Source: Dermatemys mawii | Lineage: Eukaryota; Chordata; Testudines; Dermatemydidae | Length of the DNA: 64,000 bases | Direction: 5' to 3' | Assembly: GCA_007922305.1 (NCBI GenBank) | Contig: ML677348.1 | Coordinates: 17,189,442-17,253,441, forward strand | Part shown: positions 13,301 to 24,700 of the stretch, piece by piece | How the letters are laid out: each line of letters begins with the position of its first letter | How positions within the stretch are numbered: position 1 is the first letter of the stretch | The notes under the pieces: generated by a model | What the model was told of the DNA's origin: nothing | The model's input: the letters and a program-made list of their open reading frames with translations, nothing else | The model's database searches: none | Made by a program: the position numbers and the translations under genes

Positions 13301-15692
13301 TGAGGAAGGATGTGCTTGCACTATTCACTTGAACTAGTTAAGGCCCCAATGAATGAGTATGTGTTATGGTATGCGATGGCAGGGAAGTAAGTGTGGTTAG
13401 AACACAGTGCATATGTATCTTGTATACAATTTTTCCCGGGTATATGTAAATTGCTTTTAGTGGAGAGGTATGACCTAAGATAAAACAAAATTAGCAAATG
13501 TGTGAAAGAAAAGAAACTAAAGTAAATTTGTATAATGCTTACTGTATGTTTTCTTTTAACTGTAGGTGTGGAAGAAAATGTACAAGAAGTAGTTGGGCAC
13601 ATCACAGAAGGTGTCTGCAGACCTCTGAAGGTGGAGTATTTTGTTTGTGTGTGTTTGTGTGTGCCTGCTGCTCATTAAAGCTGTATTGTGTTTTTATTGC
13701 AAAATGCATTTTGTCATATATCTCCACTGAAGACAATAACAGTGTATTACCAAAAGTGGTGTATATGTAACTTGAATATTGAGGGATTTTATTAGGACGC
13801 TACCAAATTCATGAAATCTGGTCTCCTCCCACGAAATCTGGCCTTTTGTGTGCTTTTACCCTATACTATAAAAATTTCACAGGGGAGACCAGTGTTTCTT
13901 AAATTAATAATCCTGACCTAAAAAGGAGTTACAGGGGGGGTCACAAGGTTATTTTAGGCATAGGGTGGTATTGCCACCCTTACTTCTGCGCGGTTTTCAG
14001 AGCTGGGCGGCCAGAGTGCAGTGACTGCTGGCTGGGCGCCCAGCTCTGAAGTTCAGCGCCCCACCTTCAGCAGTGCAAAAGGAAGGGTGGCAATACAATA
14101 CCATGCCAACTTTACTTCTGCTCTCAGAGGCAAACTCAGTGACCTTCTAGGTGCCTAAAATTTAGGCATGGCAGCTCTGTGTCACCACGCCTAATATTCT
14201 TTGTGAATCTGACCCTGGGTTGTTCATTGAACAGAAGACAAATAATTTGGAAGGATAATGAATGATTAGCAATATGTAAATGGACTTGTCACACATAAGC
14301 ACTTGGGGCATAGCACTATAATAGTCACTGACTCTGATTGCTTCTTAAATCTCTAAAAAACTGATTCTGGGGCAGCCCTCTTATGATTCTGTTAAGGCTG
14401 CATGTGCCAGGGAGAGGAAATCAGGCCTGTTTTGCTCTGTAATCCAGCGTCTTTGGCCCAGTCAGCATATCAATAAATGCATTATATAGCTTCAAATATA
14501 CCTGCTTACCTATTGTTAGCATCTCTTTTCAAGATAAAGTACTGGGTAGAGGTCATGACTAGGAGGTGAGATTAAATCAGGTAAAATAAACCCCCCGATA
14601 TATCCATTCTGATTATTCTGAATCTCCACTGAGAGCTGCCGTTGATCTTTAGGGATTTTGCAGATGTTCTAGCTATCCAGGGCTGGGTGGAATTCCAGTA
14701 AGTACTGGTGCTAATCCACAAAATGATCTCATTATATAGAAATTTACAGCCATAAGTTACAAAACTATGGGAAACAGGACCTTTCTTAAGGAGTGGCATA
14801 CTCCTGCTTGTTTTCTGCCCTTGCTGCAAAGAAATGCCCTACTCAAGAGGAATCCCACAATATAAGCAGAAAGTGTGATGTTCTTATGCTTCTTGCAAAG
14901 TTTATTTGTCCATGAATATCCCTAATGCATGTAAAAGCGTTGAGGCTGATTTTCAGAATATGCTTATAAATAAAAATGATTATTTTTTGTTCCACAGGTC
15001 AGAATTGAGCAGGTGATCGTTGCTGAACCGGGAGCAGTTTTATTATACAAAATATCTAATCTTCTCAAGTTCTATCACCATACAATCAGGTATACAAAAT
15101 TACTAAACATGTTAAGTAACTCTCCTGTTTGAACATGCATCAATTCCAGTACAGTAAAAAATACTCCCTTTGTTTTGCTTTAGTTTGTTTTTTTGGGAGG
15201 GAGGGGTATGTGTGTGTTTGAGTTCTGACTGTTCCGTAGATGGCTGAGCACAAAGAGGAAAACACAACCGTGACCTGAAGTAGTAATCAATTATTTTAAT
15301 AGAAATCTGTAAATGGAAAAAAAAATCAATATGTAGACATACTTTATCACTTTATAGCATTGTAGATATTAAAGTTCACACTCAAAATGACATTTAAAAG
15401 AACATTAAGGTTGCAAAATTAAAAACACTCAAAGGTTAGGAAATGCCAGAATTAAAGTTGAAAACCTTAGCTTTAGTTTAAATTCTCTACAAGTCTCTGA
15501 ATATGTACACTATGTACACTGCACACTCCTGTGGGGCAGCGTGTCTAGCTCTGGCAGGCTGGACCAGAGCCAGACATGCTGCTCTGAGCAGCATGGTAAG
15601 GGGGCTGGGGCTGCGGAGGTTGTATAAGGGGCAGGAGGCACAAGCGGGAGGTCAGCAGGGATAGGGAGCAGGGGGCGGCTGGATGGGGTGGA

Positions 15693-15724
<32 letters not shown>

Positions 15725-18700
15725 CAGGGAACGGAGTGGGTGTAGAGGGCATGAGAGTCTCAGAGGTCTGTCAGGGGGAGGGGGATGGATAGGAGTTAGG
15801 GTAGTCAGGGAGCGGGGGGGGGGGGAATTGGGTAGGGGGTGGGATCCTGGGGTGCGGGGGGGGCTCAAGAGGGGGCGGTCAGGGGACAAGGAGTAGGGGA
15901 GGCTGCGGGTTCTGAGCGGGGGGGCGGATAGGGGCGGGGACCAGGCTGTTTTGGGAGACATGGCCTTCCCTACCCGGTCCTCCATACAATTTTGCAACCC
16001 CGATGTGGCCCTCGGCCCAAAAAATTTGCCCACCCATGTTCTTGAACATTGACTAAAATATCTGGATCTGTGTTATATTTCGTTCTTGGATTTAACGAAG
16101 TATTTTCTTTTTGGTTTCAGTGGTATTTTGGGAAACAGTGCAGCCACGTTGTTAACCACAATTGAAGAAATGCATTTGTTAAGCAAAAAGATATTCTTCA
16201 ATAGTCTGAGCCTACATGCAAGTAAACTAATGGAAAAGGTTTGTTTCATAAATATAAGCTTCTCATATTTTAAAACAAATTCTCGCGTTTTTCCTTAATG
16301 TAAGGAGACTAATGGAGTAAAAATTCATTATCATAAAATTGACATTTCATGGCGCTATGTGCCCTATAACACATAGAGTAAATGAGGGTGGGATGAATTA
16401 ATTATTATTATTCTTTGCTATTGTCTCTGCCAGTTGCCCAACTATAGATGTGTGCACATTTCTGATCGAAGACTTTTCGTTAGCAGCGTCTGCAGATGTC
16501 TGTACCCTTGTGCTCCAGACCGAGAGTATATAGGTAGGGACAGATGCCCCACCACTCCAGTTCCTTCTCAGCCACCTGTGTAGCTTGAGACAGTGTGTTG
16601 CGGTGTCCGCTAGGTAGCTCCTTAGCTTGCCTATTTTCTTCTTTTCTTTTTGTATTTAGTTTGTAGTTTTCGTCTCTATTTTATAGCATAGGTTTGTACT
16701 TTCATGAGGGTTTCCCACTCCACTCCCCTTCTCTCCCTCCCCCACCCGCTGTTCATAGTCATGGCCTTTGCCCCCACTGCCTCTTTTTTGTTTGTGGCCT
16801 CTCTTACATTGGTTATGCCCAAGACTATGGGCTTCAAACCATGCCAGATCTGTCCCTGGTCCTTTCCCCTCAGCAGTGGTCATACCAGCTGTCTCAGAGA
16901 ATCCCACATCCCATTAAATGTAAGATCTGCTCTGGCTTCAAAAGTAGATCTAGAAAAATGAGGGAGGATAGATTGAAGCTACTTCTTATGAATTGCTCCT
17001 TGAGACCTGAGGAATATACAGATCGCCCATCTGTATCGTCTCTGGTACTGCTGAACACATCCCATCCTGAGGAGCAGCGCCCAGGATCACCAGTACTGAC
17101 CACGTTTCTCTTCCATAAGGTTCTCCAGATATTGGAAGGACCTGAATCCGTCTACTACAAGTATCAGAGAGGCATTTCCTGCCAGTACCAACATATATGC
17201 GTGCACTGACATATCCTCCAGTACCTTCGCACCTTCACATACAGTCAGCCACTGGTACTGATGCGGATTCTAGTACTCACTTGGCCTCCAGTGCCAACAT
17301 GGCCATTAGTACCAACATCCCTAGCTCTTCCCTTGGATAATAGGGATAGTACACAGGACTCTCTTCCCTAGGGAGATCCTTTGGAAGAACAGGAGCTAAG
17401 GGCAGAGGAGGGGACACACTCTTCAAACAAATCCTCTTCCTCCCCAGATGAGGTTGATTTGCCTCCTCCTGCATCCTATGCTGATGAATTTCAACATCTT
17501 TCAGGAACTGATCAAGAGACTGGCTGAGACTTTGCAGATCCCCTAGAGAAGATTCAGGAATCTCAACAATTGTTGGTAAATATCTAGCATACCTCTCCTC
17601 AAGGCAAGATAGCCCAGCTGCTAATGATGCCCTCTTGTTACTAGCCCATACCATTTTGCAAACACCAACTACCCTTCTACTTACTTACAAGAGGGCAGAC
17701 AAGCAGTACTATGTGGTAGCCAAGGATTCGGAGTACCTTTTTTCTCACCCTGCCCCAAACTCTCCAGGGATCAACGTAGTTAACAAAAGGAAAAGGTGAT
17801 GCTGATCCAGATCATCTTTTCAGAAGAGGGGCTCAAATGCCTGGACCTTTTTGGCCATAAATCAATCTCTGGCTTCACTGCAGTTCCACCATGCCTTGTT
17901 GGCAAAATATGACTACATGAAATATAGTAATTTTTTTCATTTTATTGACCCTCTAGCACAGGACCATCTACCTCAAGCCCTCATCTCAAAGTGCCAGATG
18001 ACTGCCAAGGCTTCACTTTAGGCCTCTTTTTATGCAGATGATGCCACATCTTGCACTATGGCAATAGGCATAATTATGAATCAGACTCCAGGGCTGCAGT
18101 CTTCTGGTCTCCCCAGGGAAGTACCGCACATAGTGGTACCTGCACACTTTAGTGACAATATGGACAAGTCTCTCCACTCTCTCAAGGACTCTAGGGCAAC
18201 ATTGCGGTCCCTGGGCATCTGTGTTACTACAACAAAAAGAAAATGTAGATCACGGATAGCTCAGTGATCTCTCCCAGAGGTGGACCATATCTCCCAAAAA
18301 GAGGCCCACGGTCAACAAGCAGGGGCCATCTATCTCTGTTGCCTCCCAAATGACCGTTTTGACCCACTGATAGATGATCATGAATCACTCCATTGCCCTA
18401 CCTTCCATCTACCCTTCGGGGACTGCATCTCTCATTTCCTATTTTTCTGGAAGATCATTACATTGGACAAGTGTATCACAGTAGTTTCCACAGGCTATTT
18501 CATCAAATTCAGTTCCACCCCCCTCCTGCACCCACTGTCCCTTTTCAGGGACTCATCTCTCAAGAGTCTGTAAAGACAGGAGGGTAAAATCCCACATGCT
18601 CCTCCAATTTCAGTAGAAAATGTTTCTAGTCCTTCTACTTCCTAGGCCCCAAGAAAAATGGAGAATGGAGACAGATCTTGGGTCTCAGGACTTAGAACAC

Positions 18701-21700
18701 ATTTTATCCATGCCCAGTGACTCAGGATGGTAAGCTCTGCCGCAATAATTTCAACTTTAGGTTTGAGGGTTTGATTGATCACCCTCAACCTCTAGGATTC
18801 CTATGGTAGCTTGATTTGTAGGTTATGTATTAATTATATTGATTACAGTAGAACCTCAGTTACAGACACCTTGGGAATGGAAGTTGTTTGTAACTGTGAA
18901 ATGTTCATAACTCTGAGCAAGACATTATGGGATGCTCCTCAGGGTGGACTGCTTGGAGCGGAGGCTCACAGCTGTGCCTGCAAACTTCACCGTCTTCACC
19001 TCCTGCCTGTAAGTGGCTGCCCAGTGCACATGTGCATAGGCAGCTGGTGCTTGCCCCTTGGCTGCAAGAGTGATGAGTGAGGTACCCTGGGGCACTGCAG
19101 TGTCAGTGGGCTAAAACTGAGCTGCTCCTCCAGAGCACAAGCATGCAGACAGGAGCTTGGGCTCCAGCTCCAGCAGCAAGAATTCCAGACCAGGTTCCAG
19201 CAGGAGCTTGGGAAAGAGGAGAAGGGAACCTGTGCTCATGGCTTACAGGAAAGCCACAGACCACAGCACTGCTCCTGCTCTGCCTGCTCAGGGTCTCACA
19301 GTTATGCCTGGAACCCACTGTCTTCACCTCCTACCTGTAAGTGGCTGCCCCCCATGTGGTGAGTAAGGAGTTGGAGGAGGAGACAGGCAGCCCAGATGTG
19401 CCTACCTTTAAGATGCAATACAGGTACAGTATTTGCTGATTTTTGTTTTTGTCTCTGCTGCTGCCTGATGGTGTCTGGTTGACCAGTCAGTCCATAATTC
19501 TGGTGTTTGTATCTTTGAGGTTCTACTGTACTTAAGAATTCCCGGTTATCACTTTGAGGTTTATCAGATTCTTGTCCCAAGATCAGGCTCAGTATTATTA
19601 AAATTACTGTATAGTTGGGACCCCTGTGTGCACAGTTGCAGCACTCTCACTGTATAGGAACCCTTCTGTATTTATAATACTTTATTAATACATTTAGCAA
19701 AGTCACAAACCAATTCAGTAAGGTAGACAGAGAAAATACAAAAAGTACATCTGAACATCCATATACTCACAACATCCCTTCAGAACAACTTGTGATATTG
19801 GTCATTATCTTCCTCATCACCATCATCTTCCTCCCAAGGACTACATCTCTCTCTCTTCTCTCCTCTTCTTCCCCCTCCCCCTCACCTCTGCAAGCACAGG
19901 CTGGGATCAATGTTCCCTCTAATTTTTAACGGGCTGTGTGCGCAAAAAATTTCTCCTGTGCAAATATTTGTGCGCGTGGTGTTTTGCCATGTGTGCAGGG
20001 TTTAGGATCTGTGTGTGCACGGGCACAGCTTAGAGGGAACAGTGTCTGGGATATAGCTTTTATGTTACACTCACATGCATATTCAGGAAGGGTTTCTCCC
20101 CTCTTTTTTGTATTTTCTCACCCTACTAATGTTGGGGTGTCATTCTCGTCGGTTAGCATATTAATGATCTCAACTTATCATGTATGTCAGCTTGTTGCCA
20201 TGGAACTCTTGTGGTCAGACAAGATGTTCTTGCGGATGTTCTGTCCAAAAACTGGTGTTAGCTCATGTTCCTGTGGCTGGCTGATGTCATTATGGACAAA
20301 ATCTCCTTCCCCTCCGTGTTACAATGTCTAGAGTGGGCCACAGATGAGAATGCCCAGACTCAAGATAGACTGCCAGAAAACAGGGCAGACACCCCAGACT
20401 GTTGGTACAGATTTCCCCAAGCCAGTAATGAAAGACTATTCGTGGATCATTGTACTAGTTTACCACAGAGTATAGACAGCCCCTACTTACCACCCGGGCA
20501 AACTGGATCTGATGATGATAGGTTATTAAAACCAAAACCACCACACATTAGGGTTTTCCAACCCCAAAGGGTTGGCCACTCACCCAAATTCACAGGATAT
20601 TTCAGGATCTCATCAAAAACAGTGCCGTTAGCTAATACTTAGTAAACTAACTAAATGTATATTAATTAAGAAAAAGAAATGAGTTATCAGAAAGGTTAAA
20701 AGCAGATAAAATACATTACAGTTGAATCAGAATATATGAGTCCAATTGATAGCAGAGAGAGTGTCTGCTAATTCTCCATAAGTCTTTCAGGGCTTTCCCA
20801 AAACTAGCTATAATATGTGGAGATATACCTATCTCATAGAACTGGAAAGACCTTGAAAGGTCATCAAGTCCAGTCCCCTGCCTACACTAGCAGGACCAAG
20901 TACTGTCCCCTGACAGATTTTTTTTGCCCCGGATCCCTAAATGGCCCTTCAAGGATTCAACTCTCAACCTTGGGTTTAGCAGGCCAATGCGCAAACCACT
21001 GAGCTATCACTCCCTAGTCCTTTGGTGATTTCCGTCCAGTGGCTCAAAACTCCCCCTTTTTAGAACTTAGAGATACCAGGATCATCCCCAAGGCCTGTCT
21101 TTTATAATTAAAACGGGCTAGCAAGCGGACCATGGTTATTACCACATGGGAATTTCCTTTGATGAAGAATAGGTAATTCAGACAGTTTGTGAATCTCCAT
21201 TATTAAACCAACCTTGCTTTGAAGTTAATCTTCTTCTCATGCATACACAAATAATCCAGCTACATTGGCTGACAATTACCTTACCAAAATCATTCATTAG
21301 AACAGGGATAGATAACTGAAGACAATACAAGTAATATTAGTTTCACGCAGTATATACACATTTTTGATCTGAAGGGTGATTGAGTACAGGACATAGACAA
21401 ATGAAAACCATACCATCCACATTTTCCTTGATCTCTTATCAACACAAGTGAATGGGCTGGTGTCTGCTAGCCCATTTAACATCCCTTTGATACACACACA
21501 CACAATTGAATTAGCCTGACTACACTGCACTGCCCCTTGACATGCCTTTAAAGACACAGGTGAACTGGCCTATTAATTTTAACCCGAGCTGTTTTGTCGG
21601 CATCACACATCCTGTTTCCAGTTCCTCAAAACATTAGGTCATTTGTCTGTGCCAAAGTTCATAGGCCTCAAACCTTAGGCTTACTGCTGAAGCCATTGTC

Positions 21701-24700
21701 TTACAGGGTACAGGCTTGTAAGTTCCTTGCATTACTGCTGACTATAATAAAAGACAGAATATAATGAAAGCAAGACAGAATATAATGAAAGCAAGCTAGC
21801 CCTATGGGCTACATTACTTCCATGTCGCTGTGCCTCTGTCCCACACATACTTCCTGCAGTTCATTTTGGGCAAGGACCACTATGAGTTCAGAGTTCTTCC
21901 TTTCAGCCTTTTGACCACTCCAAGGGTCTTTACAAAGACAGCAGGGAATAGTCATATTTGCCTACCTGGACAATTGACTCCTCACTTTCACAGGCCTTAG
22001 GAGGCAGGCCAGTCCTCGCCCGCAAACAACCCGCCAGCCTCAAGCATATTCTCTCTAACAACAGCACACTGCGCCATAATAGCTCTAACTCAGGAACCAA
22101 TCCATGCAACAAACCTCGTTGCCAACTCTGCCCACATATCTACACCAGCAATACCATCACAGGACCTAACCAGATCAGCCACACCATCACTGGTTCATTC
22201 ACCTGCACATCTACGAACGTAATATATGCCATTATGTGCCAGCACTGTCCCTCTGCTATGTACGTCGCCCAAACTGGACAGTCCCTACGAAAAAGGATAA
22301 ATGGACACAAATCAGATATCAGGAATGGCAATATACAAAAACTTGTAGGAGAACACTTCAGCCTCGCTGGACACACCATAACAAATTTAAAGGTCACCAA
22401 CTTGCAGCAAAAAAACTTCAAGACCAGACTGCAAAGAGAAACTGCAGAGCTGTAATTCATTTGCAAATCTGATACCATCGATCAAGGACTGAACAAAGCC
22501 TATGAGTGGCTAACTAACTACAAAAGTGGCTTCTCTTCTCTCGGTGTTCACACCTCCAGACCAGCTGCTAGAAGAGGACCTCATCCTCCCTGATTAGAGA
22601 TAACAAGCTAGCTCAGCCTGATTGGACTAACCTTGTTATCTCTAACCTGGCCCTTGCCTCTTATTTATTCCTGCCCTTGGATACTTTCACTGTATGCATT
22701 CGACGAAGTGGGTATTAGCCCATGAAAGTTTATGCTCTAATACTTTAGTTAGTCTTTAAGGTGCCACATGACTCTTTGTCACTTCTGCAATTCCAGACTA
22801 ATACGTCTACCTCTCTGATTCTTGACTACTCAAAGTTTGTTCCTTCCAGAGTTTTCAGACAGCAATTAACAAGGCCCCCTAGCCCTCTTCCAATCACTGT
22901 GTCTTTGTCCCAATGCAGAAAAATCGACAGGGACACCTGTTTAGCATATCTGCTTGTTTGGAACCATCCTGGACTAGACAGCCAGTATGGCTGTAATAGG
23001 GTGCAGGCAGGCTCGTCTGCACCCTATTACAGGCTTCTGCACGGACAGATGAGCCAGAGATCTCTGGTGCAGTCCCGTGCTCTTTATTTACAGTACAAGT
23101 TCTCACCACCTTGTAGCTACAGTGTCAGACTCACAGCCTCAGGGACTGCTAGCTTTTGCAGCCAGCAGGGGAGAGCAGTCTCTAGCTCCCTAGCTCCTCC
23201 CTTTCCTCTCCCCCGGCTTCCTTCCTGCTGGTCTTTATGTAGCCCATTGCTAACAAGGTCGGCAGAATTGTTTTACTACAGGACCAAGAAACATAGAATG
23301 TAGGCATAAACTTTCAGTTTTCTTAGAGACTAACAAATTTATTCCACAATTGTCCCTACTGGGTGTTCTTCACATTCCTCTGAGACATCTAGTTCTGTTT
23401 CTTTTTGTGATAATTGGGCACAGTAATTTATCCTAATTGTGGCCTCAGCTATATGTAAAAGGTCATAAGATGTCACAATCTATAACAACAAGTATTTATG
23501 GGAAAAGACAAGAAAGGGAGGCAGACTGTATTCGTCCAAACAAAAAGGCTTACTGATATAATGCAGGTACTTTTTTAAGACCATGCTTGGTAAACAAGGA
23601 AAGTGTGGACCAGAAATCAGTGAACTAAAATTAGCGTATTAGAAACTAGGTCTAGTTGGTGAACGAAAAGACGGGGTAGACTATATTTCTCACCATTCCC
23701 TTTGTGGGTCCTGAAAGAAAGTGTCTTTGGGAGAGAAATCGGCTATTGGACAGAGTTTTTATCATCCTGACTGTCACCCACACCATTTCCTGGGATCCTG
23801 AACCTTGGTCATCCTGATCCTGAGATATGTCCTGCCCAAAATGGGCCAGAAAGAGGGACCCAGATGATATCACCACCTCTATGCTCCAACTGAATCCCAA
23901 ACATCATCTGGAATGAAATGGGATCAGACTTTAACAACAGCAGCTCCAATCCATCTCAGCTAACTGCTTCTTCTCTTCTCACCACTGGCCAGATATTACC
24001 ATCTTTGTTACCATGTGACATTGTCAACAAGGAGGGCGGGGAAGGTTTCCTTCTAGAAACTTCCCTTATCCTTTAGCTGGTGTTGTTAAATGAAAGTCTT
24101 ACCTAATACTTTACATTTCAAATGCTTTAACTGGTTTTTCTCCTTTTTTTTGTTTTTAATACAAAGTTAAAAGGTTTTTAAGGGAGTTTTTGCCATGGCA
24201 TTAAGAGAGCCGAGGTCTCTGCATACCAAATCCTGAATCTTGTTTAATGTTGGACAGCATTAGACAATGTTAACACCTTTGGCCCATGTATTCCATTTAA
24301 ATTAATACAATATGCATCTCATACATGGATCACTGGACTGATCCAGTTTAGCATTTCTTGTGATTCAAATCAATTCTACACTGATTAAAAAAAATGCAAA
24401 ACTGATGACATAACTATATACTCAAAATAATATCCATAAAAAAAAATTTATTTAGTTGTAACTAATTTTCTTTACCTCTGTAAAAGTTTAAAAATGCAGA
24501 CAATCAGCTAAAGATTTGTACTGGAGCCTTTTGTTCATTTTAAGTTAGTGGTGAATGTCATATGTTTTTTTAACTAGGAGGGATCACAGGGTTATGTTTT
24601 TAATCATCCAGTTTTTTATTATTGTGCTTCAAAACTGAAGTGTACGGAGGAGAAGGTGGACTTCTATTCTATTCACATCACTACCTTTTTACCAGTTAAT

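Larger units (their letters stand above)
10448..13565 (+). other. COG6 intron e-f
   Basis: 3.1-kb intron with a hAT MITE (10895-11230) and an LTR-like repeat (about 11262-11894). From about 11960 to 13565 I recognise nothing. Confidence 0.8.
15090..16120 (+). other. COG6 intron g-h
   Basis: 1-kb intron. The stretch 15380-15475 belongs to a dispersed repeat that also occurs at 62855-62945. The stretch 15530-16038 is a hAT-like repeat. Nothing else is seen. Confidence 0.75.
18807..21800. mobile_element. ~3-kb composite insertion inside the DIRS-like element
   Basis: The DIRS reverse-transcriptase text stops at ...gattcctatgg (18806) and resumes after ...cctatgg (21801-21807). The repeated cctatgg (18800-18806 and 21801-21807) looks like a target duplication. 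The inserted DNA begins tagcttg and ends caagctagc, a short inverted match. It contains a TA-flanked transposon (18846-19528), a hAT MITE (19908-20044) and a SINE (20831-21014). The rest (19530-19900, 20050-20830, 21015-21800) resembles LTR-element DNA, possibly on the minus strand, with no gene that I can identify. Confidence 0.5.

Noticed and set aside
15510..16033. 162-codon minus-strand open frame
   Set aside because: It is driven by a (GT)n tract and G-runs inside a hAT-like repeat.
20985..21014. tRNA gene on the minus strand
   Set aside because: Only the A-box and B-box region of a tRNA is present and it continues into a CR1-like tail, so it is a SINE head, not a tRNA gene.
22761..23303. 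180-codon open frame on the + strand
   Set aside because: It runs from a Penelope tail through unique DNA into a minus-strand LTR, so it crosses unrelated elements; no similarity.
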